From assembly GCF_014489495.1 (NCBI RefSeq), contig NZ_CP060780.1, positions 620,001 to 684,000 of the forward strand: a DNA stretch of 64,000 bases, in the 5' to 3' direction. The position numbers were made by a program, and so were the translations under genes. Positions 56,580 through 64,000 of the stretch are shown piece by piece; position 1 is the stretch's first letter; every line of letters begins with the position of its first letter. The notes below the pieces were generated by a model, which was given only the letters and a program-made list of their open reading frames with translations, was not told where the DNA came from and searched no databases. The DNA is from Sphingomonas daechungensis (GTDB taxonomy: Bacteria > Pseudomonadota > Alphaproteobacteria > Sphingomonadales > Sphingomonadaceae).

Positions 56580-58769
56580 TTGCCCGACTCGAAATTTGTC
56601 GCGGGATTGGCTGAACGGAGTGAGTCCGTGCAGCTCGCCACCGGGACCGGCTTTTACGAGTGGTATGCTGACGAGGACCGGCTGGTCTGGTCGGAAGGCT
56701 TGCAGCAAATCTACGGCGTCGACACGACCCCGAATGGAGAAGCGGAATATGCGCGGATGATCCATCCCGACGACCGGTTGCGGGTCGAGGGAGAGTCAAT
56801 CGGCATTCTCGGCGGGAAAGAGCGCAACTACAGTCATGAGTTCCGGATCGTTCGGCCAGACGGCACGGTGCGCACCGTCTTGGATCGAGGATCGGTCGAA
56901 CGTGACGATAAGGGGCGGGTGACGGTCATCCGTGGCTTGAACGTCGACATCACCGACTACGAACGGTCAACCGGCCACTCCAGTAGCAATGACGAAAGCG
57001 CGGTCCAACGACTTGCCGAGCTGGAAGTGCTGTATGCCGAAGCTCCGATCGGACTGGCCATGTTCGATCGGGACCTCAGGTTCCTTCGCATCAACCGGGC
57101 GCTTGCGGAAACCAACGGCTTTTCGGTCGTCGAGCACCTCGGGCGAACGGTTTGGGACTTGGTTCCTGACTTGAGGGAAAGTGGCGAGCCGGCGCTCCGG
57201 CAGGTCTTGGAGACCGGGCTGCCGCTTCGGGACGTGACTGTCAGAGGGGCCACGGCCGCTCAACCTGGCGTCACTCGCGAATGGCGCGAGCACTTCTACC
57301 CTGTCCGTGGAAGTGACGGCGCGGTCACCGGTGTCGGCATCATCTGCGAAGAGGTGACGGACCGCGTCGTGACCGAGAAAGCGCTCGCGGAAAGCGAAGC
57401 TCGCCTGATCGCCGCCCTGCATGCCGGTCGGCTGGGTGTCCATGATTTCTACCCGGCATCCAGAACCATGATCTGGGATTCCAGGGTTCGAAGCATTTGG
57501 GGAGTCGCAGAGGACGAGACTGTCACGGTCGAAACGTTCCTGGCTGGCGTTCATTCCGAGGATCGGGATGGGCTGCTCTCAGCCGTGGAAGCGGCCTTCA
57601 ACCCCGCTGGCGACGGCCGCTATGAGGCGTTCTATCGCGTGATCCATCGGACGACCGGGACAGTCCGCTGGGTCCGCGCTGCCGGTGACGTGACGTTTGA
57701 AGACGGTGCCGCAGTCCGGCTGGTCGGGACCGTTCAGGACGTGTCGGAACAGGTGGAGGCGGAGCGCAGGCTCCGCGGGTCGCAGGAGACCTTCCAGCAT
57801 TTGGTCGAGCGCTCTCCCTTTGGAATCTATGCGGTCGACGCCGATTTCCGCCTCGTCCAGGTCAGCGACGGCGCTCAAAAGGTGTTCGAAAACGTTCGAC
57901 CGTTGATCGGCCAGGATTTCGAGGACGTCCTTCGAACGATATGGCCCGAAAACTTTGCAAGCGAAGCAATTGCGCTTTTCCGGCACACTCTGGCTTCTGG
58001 CGAGCCCTATCATTCACCAACGACCGTCGAACGTCGCGCGGACATTGACGCCACCGAGGCGTATGACTGGAAGATCGAGCGGGTCATGATGCCCGATGGC
58101 AGGCCAGGAGTGGTCTGCCATTTCTACGACCTGTCCGAACGCCAGGCGTATGAGGAGAAGATCGAATATCTCATGCGCGAGCTGAATCATCGCGCCAAGA
58201 ACATGCTGACCCTAGTGAATGCGATTGCCTATCAGACCGCCGCGGCGGGGACAGACGATTTTCTCGATCGCTTCGGAGAACGCATCCGGGCATTGGGTTC
58301 GAGCCAGGATCTCCTGGTGCGTTCAGAATCGGCGGTGGCCGATCTGAAAAGCCTGATCGCAACGCAGTTGCTTCACTTCAAAGATCTGGTCGGCACAAGG
58401 ATCTTGCTCGAGGGTCCGAAGGTGGAGCTCTCGCCGTCGGCAGCTCAGACCCTCGGAATGGCCTTCCACGAGCTTGCCACCAACGCTGCAAAATACGGGG
58501 CTCTTTCGAACGATACCGGCCGCGTCGAGGTATCCTGGTCGCTTGACGACGAGGGAGGAGGCCACGCATTTTCCATGCTCTGGCGCGAAACGGGTGGCCC
58601 AGTCGTCAGACCTCCCGCCCGAAAAGGCTTTGGCGACCGCGTCGCGCGGACGATGGTGGAGAAGTCGCTCGGTTGCGGTGTACGCCTGGATTACGCGGAA
58701 ACCGGAGTCATCTGGGCGCTGCACTGTTCGGAGACGGCGATCACAGGGAATCGTCGCGAGTCCTCCTGA
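56580..58769 (+). CDS. HWE-family sensor histidine kinase with four PAS domains
   Basis: 729 residues, TTG start with AGGGGG upstream. PAS domains at ~20-130, ~150-275, ~280-395 and ~400-520 (FYEWYADEDRLVWSEGLQQI; EAPIGLAMFDRDLRFLRINR; GVHDFYPASRTMIWDSRVRS; SPFGIYAVDADFRLVQVSDG). Kinase: MRELNHRAKNMLTLVNAIAY (phospho-acceptor His), ATNAAKYGALSNDTGRVEVS (N box) and SMLWRETGGP (the W-x-E motif). Cytoplasmic. HWE kinases in this group often act in the general stress (PhyR) or light response; no partner regulator is nearby. Confidence 0.92.
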   Translation: MPDSKFVAGLAERSESVQLATGTGFYEWYADEDRLVWSEGLQQIYGVDTTPNGEAEYARMIHPDDRLRVEGESIGILGGKERNYSHEFRIVRPDGTVRTVLDRGSVERDDKGRVTVIRGLNVDITDYERSTGHSSSNDESAVQRLAELEVLYAEAPIGLAMFDRDLRFLRINRALAETNGFSVVEHLGRTVWDLVPDLRESGEPALRQVLETGLPLRDVTVRGATAAQPGVTREWREHFYPVRGSDGAVTGVGIICEEVTDRVVTEKALAESEARLIAALHAGRLGVHDFYPASRTMIWDSRVRSIWGVAEDETVTVETFLAGVHSEDRDGLLSAVEAAFNPAGDGRYEAFYRVIHRTTGTVRWVRAAGDVTFEDGAAVRLVGTVQDVSEQVEAERRLRGSQETFQHLVERSPFGIYAVDADFRLVQVSDGAQKVFENVRPLIGQDFEDVLRTIWPENFASEAIALFRHTLASGEPYHSPTTVERRADIDATEAYDWKIERVMMPDGRPGVVCHFYDLSERQAYEEKIEYLMRELNHRAKNMLTLVNAIAYQTAAAGTDDFLDRFGERIRALGSSQDLLVRSESAVADLKSLIATQLLHFKDLVGTRILLEGPKVELSPSAAQTLGMAFHELATNAAKYGALSNDTGRVEVSWSLDDEGGGHAFSMLWRETGGPVVRPPARKGFGDRVARTMVEKSLGCGVRLDYAETGVIWALHCSETAITGNRRESS

Positions 58770-59103
58770 GCGCGTCTCAGCCCGCTTGTGATGCAGGACA
58801 ATATTGAAGTTCGCCGCCCATCCATTCGAAGCGCCAACGAGTTAGAGCGGCCCGGTTCGAATTTGGGTGCTCTAGCCGGACCGCTCCCGCAGTCGTAGGC
58901 GATCTGGGCGCCTCCCGAAAGCGAGCTTCTGCGACTGTTCGGGCGTCGCTGAACAAACATTCCCGCAGAAGCCGATAGAACATGACGTCAGCGTAACAAG
59001 TTTCAAACGTGAAACTGCCTTTACGATAGTCTCGATTTGGGACGTTCCTCTGCGGCCTCATTGCTGAGAACCGCAATACAGCTAGTGATCAGTTCGGGGC
59101 ACG
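58770..59103. other. 334-bp region with a hairpin, no supported gene
   Basis: GAGCGGCCCGG (58845-58855) faces CCGGACCGCTC (58876-58886), 10 of 11 pairs. Within the loop lies a tRNA T-arm-like CCCGGTTCGAATTTGGG. A minus-strand open frame (58777-59076) looks random. Confidence 0.4.
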
Positions 59104-59220
59104 ATGGCGAATCGACCGGACACAGACCAGCTACGGTGCGACGACTGGCTTTTGATCCTCGTGGTCGCAGCAGCGATCTTGCTCTTCACAATTCTGCTTC
59201 CCGATCAACACACCCATTGA
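59104..59220 (+). CDS. possible single-helix membrane peptide, 38 aa
   Basis: MANRPDTDQLRCDDWLLILV, then VAAAILLFTILLPDQHTH. One convincing membrane helix with polar ends. Modest ribosome site (GGGGC). Plausible small membrane protein. Confidence 0.35.
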   Translation: MANRPDTDQLRCDDWLLILVVAAAILLFTILLPDQHTH

Positions 59221-59362
59221 TCGCGCGAGCCGAGTGCTGGACGGGTCACACTTCCCGATGCCACTGCTCCAGATCCACCAGATGATTCGCGGCACTTTCT
59301 CCCCATCTCGCGGAGATCGTTCGAATGCCTTCGGCTTGGTGGTGCTGGCGACTAGCCATCAT

Positions 59363-59400
59363 CTAGCGTCCGCTTTCCACCCAAACTTGCCGCTAGGACC
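59363..59400 (+). repeat. dispersed palindromic element, copy 9
   Basis: TAGCGTCCGCTTTCCACCCA AACTTGCCGCTAGGACC. Half unit, forward. Confidence 0.75.
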
Positions 59401-59668
59401 GATCGGCATCTCTTGAGCCACAGCCCGCAGAATGGCCACCAACGGGCCTTGCGGGGCCAAACGTCGGATACGCTTGCAAGCGTTCAGAAACCGCCTCAGC
59501 GAGCCTCCTGGCAGCTTCGTCGGCCTTCGAGGCGTCGCGACCTGCCAGGTCGTTCCGTACGCCCCTGCGGATCAGGCGGATCGCGAGGTAAGCCAGGGCC
59601 GCGACCTCTTCGGGCTCCAATCGTCGCCAGCCCCGGCCGCCGTTGTCTAAAGGATCGTCGAGTCGCAT
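59393..59668 (-). CDS. hypothetical protein, 91 aa
   Basis: RLDDPLDNGGRGWRRLEPEE, then VAALAYLAIRLIRRGVRNDL and a helical EAARRLAEAVSERLQAYPTF. Amphipathic and Arg-rich. The last residues read into a dispersed element, so the true end may differ. Function unknown. Confidence 0.4.
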   Translation of the reverse strand: MRLDDPLDNGGRGWRRLEPEEVAALAYLAIRLIRRGVRNDLAGRDASKADEAARRLAEAVSERLQAYPTFGPARPVGGHSAGCGSRDADRS

Positions 59669-59724
59669 TCGGGCTACTTGGTACAAATGGGGAACATCTG
59701 GCTAGGTGGGCCGAAGGCTTAGCT

Positions 59725-59928
59725 TCAGATTTCCAGCGCTTCCGAGAGCGCCAGCGCGTCGTCGAGCTCGACGCCCAAGTAGCGAACTGTGCTCTCCAGC
59801 TTCGTATGACCGAGTAGCAGCTGGCAGGCTCTGAGGTTGCCGGTCTTGCGATAGAGCATCGCCACCTTGGTTCGCCTGAGGCTGTGCATCCCATAGGCGG
59901 CCGGCTCCAGCCCGGAACGGGACACTAA
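59725..59928 (-). pseudogene. tyrosine recombinase (phage-type integrase) C-terminal remnant
   Basis: AAYGMHSLRRTKVAMLYRKT, RACQLLLGHTKLESTVRYLG. The catalytic H-x-x-R, L-L-G-H and final Tyr are present, but everything upstream (the N-terminal and core-binding domains, first catalytic Arg) is missing. The open frame upstream has no similarity. A decayed integrase. Confidence 0.8.
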
Positions 59929-59944
59929 GCCTTGAGAGCGATCG

Positions 59945-60145
59945 TCATGCCATCCTCCGGGGAAGGCCAATAGATGCGGCATCTATGCCGAAGGCACGCG
60001 CTTCCTGCTGAAGTAGCGACAGCGCCTCTCCCAAGCCAAACTTGCGTCCTTTGGCGAAATCGTCGCCAGCCGCGGCGTCCGACTTGTCCTCGTCGATCAA
60101 CCGGACAAGCTCGGTCGACCAATCTTTCAGTAGGTCTGCGCTCAT
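59945..60145 (-). CDS. small hypothetical protein, 66 aa
   Basis: SADLLKDWSTELVRLIDEDK, DDFAKGRKFGLGEALSLLQQ, EARAFGIDAASIGLPRRMA. Helical, acidic N-terminus. It lies immediately upstream of the integrase remnant on the same strand. Function unknown. Confidence 0.5.
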   Translation of the reverse strand: MSADLLKDWSTELVRLIDEDKSDAAAGDDFAKGRKFGLGEALSLLQQEARAFGIDAASIGLPRRMA

Positions 60146-60168
60146 TTACTCGACCTTACTGCGAGGGC

Positions 60169-60228
60169 TGATGTCCGCAATGGGTCGCAAACTGTCGCGG
60201 CGGGTTTGGGTGGAAAGCTGCCACTAGC
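60169..60228 (-). repeat. dispersed palindromic element, copy 10 (complete)
   Basis: ATGTCCGCAATGGGTCGCAA ACTGTCGCGGCGGGTTTGGG TGGAAAGCTGCCACTAG. Reverse orientation; one of the best full units. Confidence 0.85.
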
Positions 60229-60391
60229 TTCCGATGCAGCGCGCCAGATTGTCCAGGACCGGCGACTACCTGGCGATCGTAATCGTGGTGACCTCACCCC
60301 GATGGCAGCTCTGTTGGGAAAGCTGACTTTAGTGAACTAGCTGGAATGCCGTTGCTGGTGTTAGCACGAAGAGCAGCGATTGGGGGTGCAT

Positions 60392-60904
60392 ATGACGAGA
60401 TCATTATTGCTACTTTCTTCGGCAGCGCTGCTGATGCCCGCGTGGCAGGCCGCCGCAATGCCGGCGAACCATGCTCAGGAGAAAAATAGTCCCGCCGCTG
60501 TCGATGCTGGCGCAGATGAAAAGGCGATACGCGGGCAGGTTGATCGTTGGCACGAACTCATGAAAGCCAAGGATTCCGCGGGCATCGCGGAACTTTACAC
60601 GAGCGATGGCGCCGTGATGCCGCCGAACGCGCCAATCGGAAAAGGACGTGCAGCAATCCAGCAAGTTTGGGCTTCCTTGCTGCAAATACCAGGCTTCGAA
60701 CTGAGCATCGTTCCGGAGCAAATCATCGTGTCGTCTTCAGGTGACATGGCACTCGATCGTGGAATGTATAAGCTTACTATCGCGCCCGATGGCACTGCGA
60801 AGACGGACACCGGCAAGTACGTAGTCGTCTGGCGAAAAAGCGGCGACGAATGGAAGGCCGCTGCGGACATCTTCAACAGTGATCTTCCCGCCAGCGGAGG
60901 TTAG
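60392..60904 (+). CDS. secreted SnoaL/DUF4440-like (NTF2-fold) protein
   Basis: 170 residues from ATG 60392. Signal TRSLLLLSSAALLMPAWQAA. NTF2-like pattern: VDRWHELMKAKDSAGIAELY, TSDGAVMPPNAPIGKGRAAI, GKYVVVWRKSGDEWKAAADI. Ligand or enzyme role unknown. Confidence 0.8.
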   Translation: MTRSLLLLSSAALLMPAWQAAAMPANHAQEKNSPAAVDAGADEKAIRGQVDRWHELMKAKDSAGIAELYTSDGAVMPPNAPIGKGRAAIQQVWASLLQIPGFELSIVPEQIIVSSSGDMALDRGMYKLTIAPDGTAKTDTGKYVVVWRKSGDEWKAAADIFNSDLPASGG

Positions 60905-60946
60905 GGCTCCACTCGTTTCGGACACCGGTTACGACCGGCGATGGCC

Positions 60947-61525
60947 TCAGAGAGGCAGGTCAGGCGTTCGTCCCCAGAGATTGAGCCCGATCACCAGCCA
61001 ACCGAGCGACGCGAGCATGACGATGCCACTAATCCAGCGCTTGCGAACGAAAATCATCGCGTAAGCCGCAACGAGCCATGGATAATCAAAATAATATCTC
61101 GAAAGTAGGTCTCTTGGCGTGAGCCCATTGTGCAGGTCGCGGATCGAGATGAGCGCAATCAACAAAGCAACGTAGCTCGCGTAGACGAACCAAAAGTACC
61201 TTCGGTTCTTGTCGAAGTGGCGGGCTAGGTCGACGCCCTCCGCCGGCACTTCATCAGGAAGCGATATGCAGGCAGCAAGAAAAATGAGAATCAGTGCGAG
61301 AAAGTAAGGAACGACCTGACCGGCGGTCGTTCCGCTAAAGCCATGCCAGCGCCACCACAGGTTGAAAAGTTCAGCCAGGATCAGCAAAGCGGATAGCGGC
61401 GCTACCCAATCCCAGCGGACTCTTTCCCGGTTACGCAGAAGGCGATGCAGGCTAGTCGCTAGATCGGCGATCGCTAAACCGATCACGACGGCCACAAGTG
61501 CAGTGATATATTCGAACGTGTCCAT
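60947..61525 (-). CDS. multi-pass membrane protein, 192 aa
   Basis: Start MDTFEYITALVAVVIGLAIA. Segments ALVAVVIGLAIADLATSL, WVAPLSALLILAELFNLWW, VVPYFLALILIFLAACISL, RYFWFVYASYVALLIALISI, YPWLVAAYAMIFVRK, SGIVMLASLGWLVIGLNLWG. No family recognised. A 40-bp copy of its 3' end occurs at 62001-62040. Confidence 0.7.
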   Translation of the reverse strand: MDTFEYITALVAVVIGLAIADLATSLHRLLRNRERVRWDWVAPLSALLILAELFNLWWRWHGFSGTTAGQVVPYFLALILIFLAACISLPDEVPAEGVDLARHFDKNRRYFWFVYASYVALLIALISIRDLHNGLTPRDLLSRYYFDYPWLVAAYAMIFVRKRWISGIVMLASLGWLVIGLNLWGRTPDLPL

Positions 61526-61561
61526 AGAAGACGCCCCGGCCCAGGTTCTCACGCCTGTTTA

Positions 61562-61593
61562 GTGACCGCAATGGGTGGAAAGCGGACATTAGA
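61562..61593 (-). repeat. dispersed palindromic element, copy 11 (short)
   Basis: GACCGCAATGGGTGGAAAGC GGACATTAG. Minimal unit: CCGC ... GCGG ends around one TGGGTGGAAA box. Confidence 0.8.
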
Positions 61594-61939
61594 GCCGAAG
61601 CCCCAACCTTGGCCCAATAGCAACCATCGCTGAATAGAGTGCGATCGTCATCGTGCAGCCGATCACCAACGCCAACCAGAACGATATTCCATTCCGCATG
61701 AGCCACGGAATGAGCAGGAACATCGGCAGCGAAGGGAGCACGAACCAAAAGGTCGCTTCGACGTGGGAAGCCATGTTCTCGACGTCGGGCTTGTCTCGCC
61801 AAAGCCAGATCATGCCGAGGACGGAAACAAGCGGCAGCGACGCAATCATGCCGCCTATGCCGGGGTAGCGCTTCGCCACTTCGGAGATGACTGCAATCAA
61901 CATCCCTGAAAGCGCCGCTTTAAGAGCCAGGTACAACAT
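61589..61939 (-). CDS. DUF3147 family membrane protein
   Basis: About 116 residues: LYLALKAALSGMLIAVISEV, GGMIASLPLVSVLGMIWLWR (family hallmark), FVLPSLPMFLLIPWLMRNG and FWLALVIGCTMTIALYSAMV. Four helices. Function unknown. The stop falls in element copy 11. Confidence 0.82.
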   Translation of the reverse strand: MLYLALKAALSGMLIAVISEVAKRYPGIGGMIASLPLVSVLGMIWLWRDKPDVENMASHVEATFWFVLPSLPMFLLIPWLMRNGISFWLALVIGCTMTIALYSAMVAIGPRLGLRL

Positions 61940-61962
61940 GCTCCGAGAATGGCGCTGGGTCA

Positions 61963-62000
61963 CAGTGTCCGCAATGGGTCGAAAGTCCCGCGCGGCTTCG
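61963..62000 (-). repeat. dispersed palindromic element, copy 12 (half)
   Basis: AGTGTCCGCAATGGGTCGAA AGTCCCGCGCGGCTTCGG. Left half only, joined directly to the duplicated gene fragment. Confidence 0.75.
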
Positions 62001-62040
62001 GAGGGCAGGTCGGGCGTCCGTCCCCAGAGATTGAGCCCGA
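62001..62040 (-). repeat. duplicated 3' end of the 60.9-61.5 kb membrane-protein gene
   Basis: Matches 60951-60990 with only a few mismatches, including an identical CGTCCCCAGAGATTGAGCCC core. The rest of the gene is absent here, so this is a truncated paralogue abutting a repeat element. Confidence 0.75.
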
Positions 62041-62178
62041 ATGGCGTTCAGCTAGACGATGAGCATTGAAGACCCGCCGGAGTGTCTGACAAACGAAGAC
62101 CCCCGACGGATCCTTGGTCGTAGTAGCAGGCATTTGACCGACCGCCTAAGCATTCACCTTTCCGAGTGCTGAACCTCA

Positions 62179-62236
62179 AATGTCCGCAATGGGTCGAAAC
62201 CTGTCGCGGCAGGTTTGGGTAGAAAGCTGACATTAG
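62179..62236 (-). repeat. dispersed palindromic element, copy 13 (complete)
   Basis: AATGTCCGCAATGGGTCGAA ACCTGTCGCGGCAGGTTTGG GTAGAAAGCTGACATTAG. Full unit, reverse orientation. Confidence 0.88.
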
Positions 62237-62285
62237 GCCAATTAGACTTCGAGGACCTCCTTGTGAGTAGGTCGGGCGCAAGACC

Positions 62286-62750
62286 ATGAAGATCGCGATC
62301 TTAGTTTCCGCGGTTGCCGCGACTCTCCTTTCGTCTCAAGCGAGAGCTAGCGAACTCATCGGACCAGGTCGCTTCTGCGGATATGCACCGATCATTGATT
62401 TGGTCGCTGGAGAGAAAGTGACCACTCTCGAAGGCGGCATCCATGGGGGTAGCTTCCGTTGGCAAGGCGAGTTTGGCTCGCTTGAGGTTCATGGAATAGG
62501 TTGGGCCAGTCGTCCAAAGGGGTCGATTGTTAGAGGCGGATCAGGGAACAGGCCTGCGAGATTCGCAGAGCGTCGAGTCGAGGATGGCTATGAGATCGCC
62601 ATCTGGAATGGTGCGCACGGGGCTGCCTATTTTCGGTCGAAGAAGCCTCTCACCAATTCGCAACAGCGGGCGATCGACCGGGTCGTCTTATTCGAAGAAG
62701 GGCAAACACCTTCGGGCTGTGACCTTCGCACGATTTTCTCGTGGGAGTGA
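62286..62750 (+). CDS. secreted hypothetical protein, 154 aa
   Basis: Signal KIAILVSAVAATLLSSQARA. Mature part has FCGYAPIIDLVAGEKVTTLE, SFRWQGEFGSLEVHGIGW, FAERRVEDGYEIAIWNGAHG and SGCDLRTIFSWE. Two Cys (FCGY, SGCD) could bond. No family recognised. Confidence 0.65.
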   Translation: MKIAILVSAVAATLLSSQARASELIGPGRFCGYAPIIDLVAGEKVTTLEGGIHGGSFRWQGEFGSLEVHGIGWASRPKGSIVRGGSGNRPARFAERRVEDGYEIAIWNGAHGAAYFRSKKPLTNSQQRAIDRVVLFEEGQTPSGCDLRTIFSWE

Positions 62751-62797
62751 TGTCGCGACATCGCAATTGGACGAGTTCAATCTCAAACACGACCCTG

Positions 62798-62829
62798 GCG
62801 TCTGCAATGGGTAGAAAGCGGACGCTAAT
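62798..62829 (-). repeat. dispersed palindromic element, copy 14 (short)
   Basis: GCGTCTGCAATGGGTAGAAA GCGGACGCTAATC. Minimal unit with GCGTC/GACGC ends. Confidence 0.78.
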
Positions 62830-62847
62830 CGAAATACCGTCTCGGCG

Positions 62848-63135
62848 ATGAACCCGACGATGAGGCGCCTCCTAGCGGTTACGACCATTAGCTGGTTAGC
62901 CATTTGGGCCTACGTGGGCTGGCGCGGATACACCCTGTCCAGCGGTGCTCACAGCTACATCGACCAGCCACCGCCCGGAGCAACGGTGCCGCATCCAGTC
63001 CTAACGGCGCTGGAGGCCGGGCAATCTTACTCGCTTCAAGCTGTGGTTTGGGGAGTGGCAGTCCCGCTCCTCTTGCTCTTGCTAGTCTGGGTGGTCAGGC
63101 CGTCGCTGCGCAAGCGGAGCAACTTCAAAGCCTAA
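62848..63135 (+). CDS. two-helix membrane protein, 95 aa
   Basis: RRLLAVTTISWLAIWAYVGW, a periplasmic loop (SSGAHSYIDQPPPGATVPHP), then VVWGVAVPLLLLLLVWVVRP and a basic tail. Start 62848 or 62860. Function unknown. Confidence 0.6.
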   Translation: MNPTMRRLLAVTTISWLAIWAYVGWRGYTLSSGAHSYIDQPPPGATVPHPVLTALEAGQSYSLQAVVWGVAVPLLLLLLVWVVRPSLRKRSNFKA

Positions 63136-63229
63136 CGTCTGCTTTGGGTCAAAAACAGACGCTAGCGATCTAGCGGCAGGTTTGGGTCGAATACGGTCGC
63201 GGCAGGTTTGGGTGGAAAGCTGCCACTAA
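63134..63229 (-). repeat. dispersed palindromic element, copy 15 (triple unit)
   Basis: ACGTCTGCTTTGGGTCAAAA ACAGACGCTAG, then GCGGCAGGTTTGGGTCGAAT, then GCGGCAGGTTTGGGTGGAAA GCTGCCACTAAG. A tandem array of partial units. Confidence 0.82.
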
Positions 63230-63603
63230 GGGCAGCCTGTGTCGCTGTACAAAGCGTCAATGCTTTTGACCTTCCCAGCAGCATCGCCTTTCCAGTTCAC
63301 TCGGACCTGACTGCCGCAGACAGGTCCGCCGTATTTGAAGAAAGCGACACCGCTGTTGAACGTCGATGAACGCGCGGCGGGTTCAACGGCCAGTCCTTGC
63401 TGCTCTAGATAACGCGCAAGTTCCCGGACGGAGCTTCCCGGCGGAAAGCGCGCCGCCAGCCGATCTTCGATAAGTCGGCTCCCTTGGGCATAGGTTTGAT
63501 CCTCAACTCCGGCGAACAGCGCCGTGGCGGGAAGGCCAGAACGGCCACACCCGCCCAAAGTGATCAGTACAGAAACGATTAGCCATCGACCGCTCGGCAT
63601 CAT
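63226..63603 (-). CDS. putative lipoprotein, 125 aa
   Basis: RWLIVSVLITLGGCG signal with lipobox LGGC. Helical region RLIEDRLAARFPPGSSVREL, ARYLEQQGLAVEP, then AFFKYGGPVCGSQVRVNWKG and ending YSDTGCP. Start 63603 or 63600. Function unknown; the VCGSQVRVxW and DTGCP motifs recur in sphingomonad lipoproteins as I recall. Confidence 0.7.
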   Translation of the reverse strand: MMPSGRWLIVSVLITLGGCGRSGLPATALFAGVEDQTYAQGSRLIEDRLAARFPPGSSVRELARYLEQQGLAVEPAARSSTFNSGVAFFKYGGPVCGSQVRVNWKGDAAGKVKSIDALYSDTGCP

Positions 63604-63626
63604 CTCAGATTAACCCGCACGGGCCG

Positions 63627-63687
63627 TTAGCGTCTACAATGGGTCGAAATCGGTCGCGGCGGGAATGGGTGGAAAGCGGACGCTCGA
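63627..63687 (-). repeat. dispersed palindromic element, copy 16 (complete)
   Basis: TAGCGTCTACAATGGGTCGA AATCGGTCGCGGCGGGAATG GGTGGAAAGCGGACGCTCG. Full unit, reverse. Confidence 0.85.
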
Positions 63688-63785
63688 TCACCTCGATAGC
63701 ACGGTGCCTCCCTGATAACCCGAGTTACGAAGCTCCAACAACCTATTAGCAGTCAACGAGATTGGAGAACTTCTTAGGGGCAACG

Positions 63786-64000
63786 ATGATGCATAAGGTG
63801 TTGCGGATTGCCATCGCTCTCGTTGGCCTGCTGAATTTGGGACTCGGCCTGGCGTTCCTGTACGCTCCCGTCAGAATGGCGGCCGAGTTCTCAATAACTG
63901 CGATTGGCAGCCAGGGGCTTGCGACCATCCGCGCAGACTTTCCGGGCTTCTTCATTACGGCCGGTCTTTTCGCGTTGCTCGGGCTGGAAACCAACAAACG
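63786..64000 (+). CDS. DUF4345-like membrane protein, 3' partial
   Basis: Runs off the window end. HKVLRIAIALVGLLNLGLGL, FLYAPVRMAAEF, GLATIRADFPGFFITAGLF. The IRADFxGFF motif with flanking helices is typical of DUF4345. Start 63786 or 63789. Function unknown. Confidence 0.65.
   Translation, partial: MMHKVLRIAIALVGLLNLGLGLAFLYAPVRMAAEFSITAIGSQGLATIRADFPGFFITAGLFALLGLETNK

Noticed and set aside
58852..58874. tRNA fragment or att site suggested by GGTTCGAAT
   Set aside because: Only the T-arm-like stem is present, without a matching acceptor or CCA, and it does not match the 3' end of the tRNA-Tyr at 45.7 kb. It is part of a larger hairpin.
58777..59076. Minus-strand open frame of 99 codons
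   Set aside because: No ribosome site, low-complexity-free but random composition, no motif, and it overlaps the hairpin region.
46021..63687. CRISPR array
   Set aside because: The repeats are far apart, in both orientations and of variable size, with genes between them; there are no regular spacers and no cas genes.

Overview
The window looks like chromosomal DNA of a high-GC alphaproteobacterium of the order Sphingomonadales (Sphingomonas-like). This rests on the gene families seen (DUF3035/BamF, DUF465/YdcH, a PEP-CTERM protein, a BamB lipoprotein, a DMT/YdcZ-CrcB-Ppa run), on the strong G-rich ribosome sites and on frequent TTG/GTG starts. It was read by eye only; no database search was run.

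Layout. 0-2.7 kb: broken M28 peptidase and sulfurtransferase sseA. 2.7-10.2 kb: a minus-strand block with a winged-helix protein, bamF, lspA, ileS, a glycerophosphodiesterase, ribF and a DUF2127 membrane protein. 10.3-12.4 kb: rpsM-rpsK-rpoA. 12.4-15.1 kb: two glycosyltransferases and two small genes. 15-22 kb: an arginine cluster, argR (divergent), argC-argJ-argB-argF-argG with stop-start overlaps, and argH convergent. 22-28 kb: alpha/beta hydrolase coupled to a cNMP-domain flavoprotein, M28 peptidase, guaA. 28-32.3 kb: autoregulated ArsR-SRPBCC pair, two tandem Tyr-rich secreted paralogues, two Crp/Fnr regulators. 32-45.5 kb: prolyl oligopeptidase, PEP-CTERM protein, a detached rplQ, YdcZ-crcB-ppa, a hybrid PAS histidine kinase, panB, an SGNH esterase, yfgM-bamB.

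From the tRNA-Gly/tRNA-Tyr pair at 45.5 kb onward the character changes. Genes are small, secreted or membrane, and loosely packed: terC, YdcH, an M13 peptidase, a PliG-like protein, an alginate-lyase-like protein, flp, an HWE kinase and an integrase remnant. The intergenic spaces hold at least 16 copies of a palindromic element that I did not see in the first 45 kb.

Two points should guide the reader. First, 31 single-base losses in 23 genes, nearly all in short G/C runs and all of the same sign, break many housekeeping genes. This is almost certainly consensus error, so those genes are annotated as intact loci with the break positions given. Second, the most interesting unexplained signal is a pair of near-identical leader sequences 0.6 kb apart on the minus strand, upstream of terC and of a YdcH-like gene. 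They have the form of a cis-regulatory RNA.
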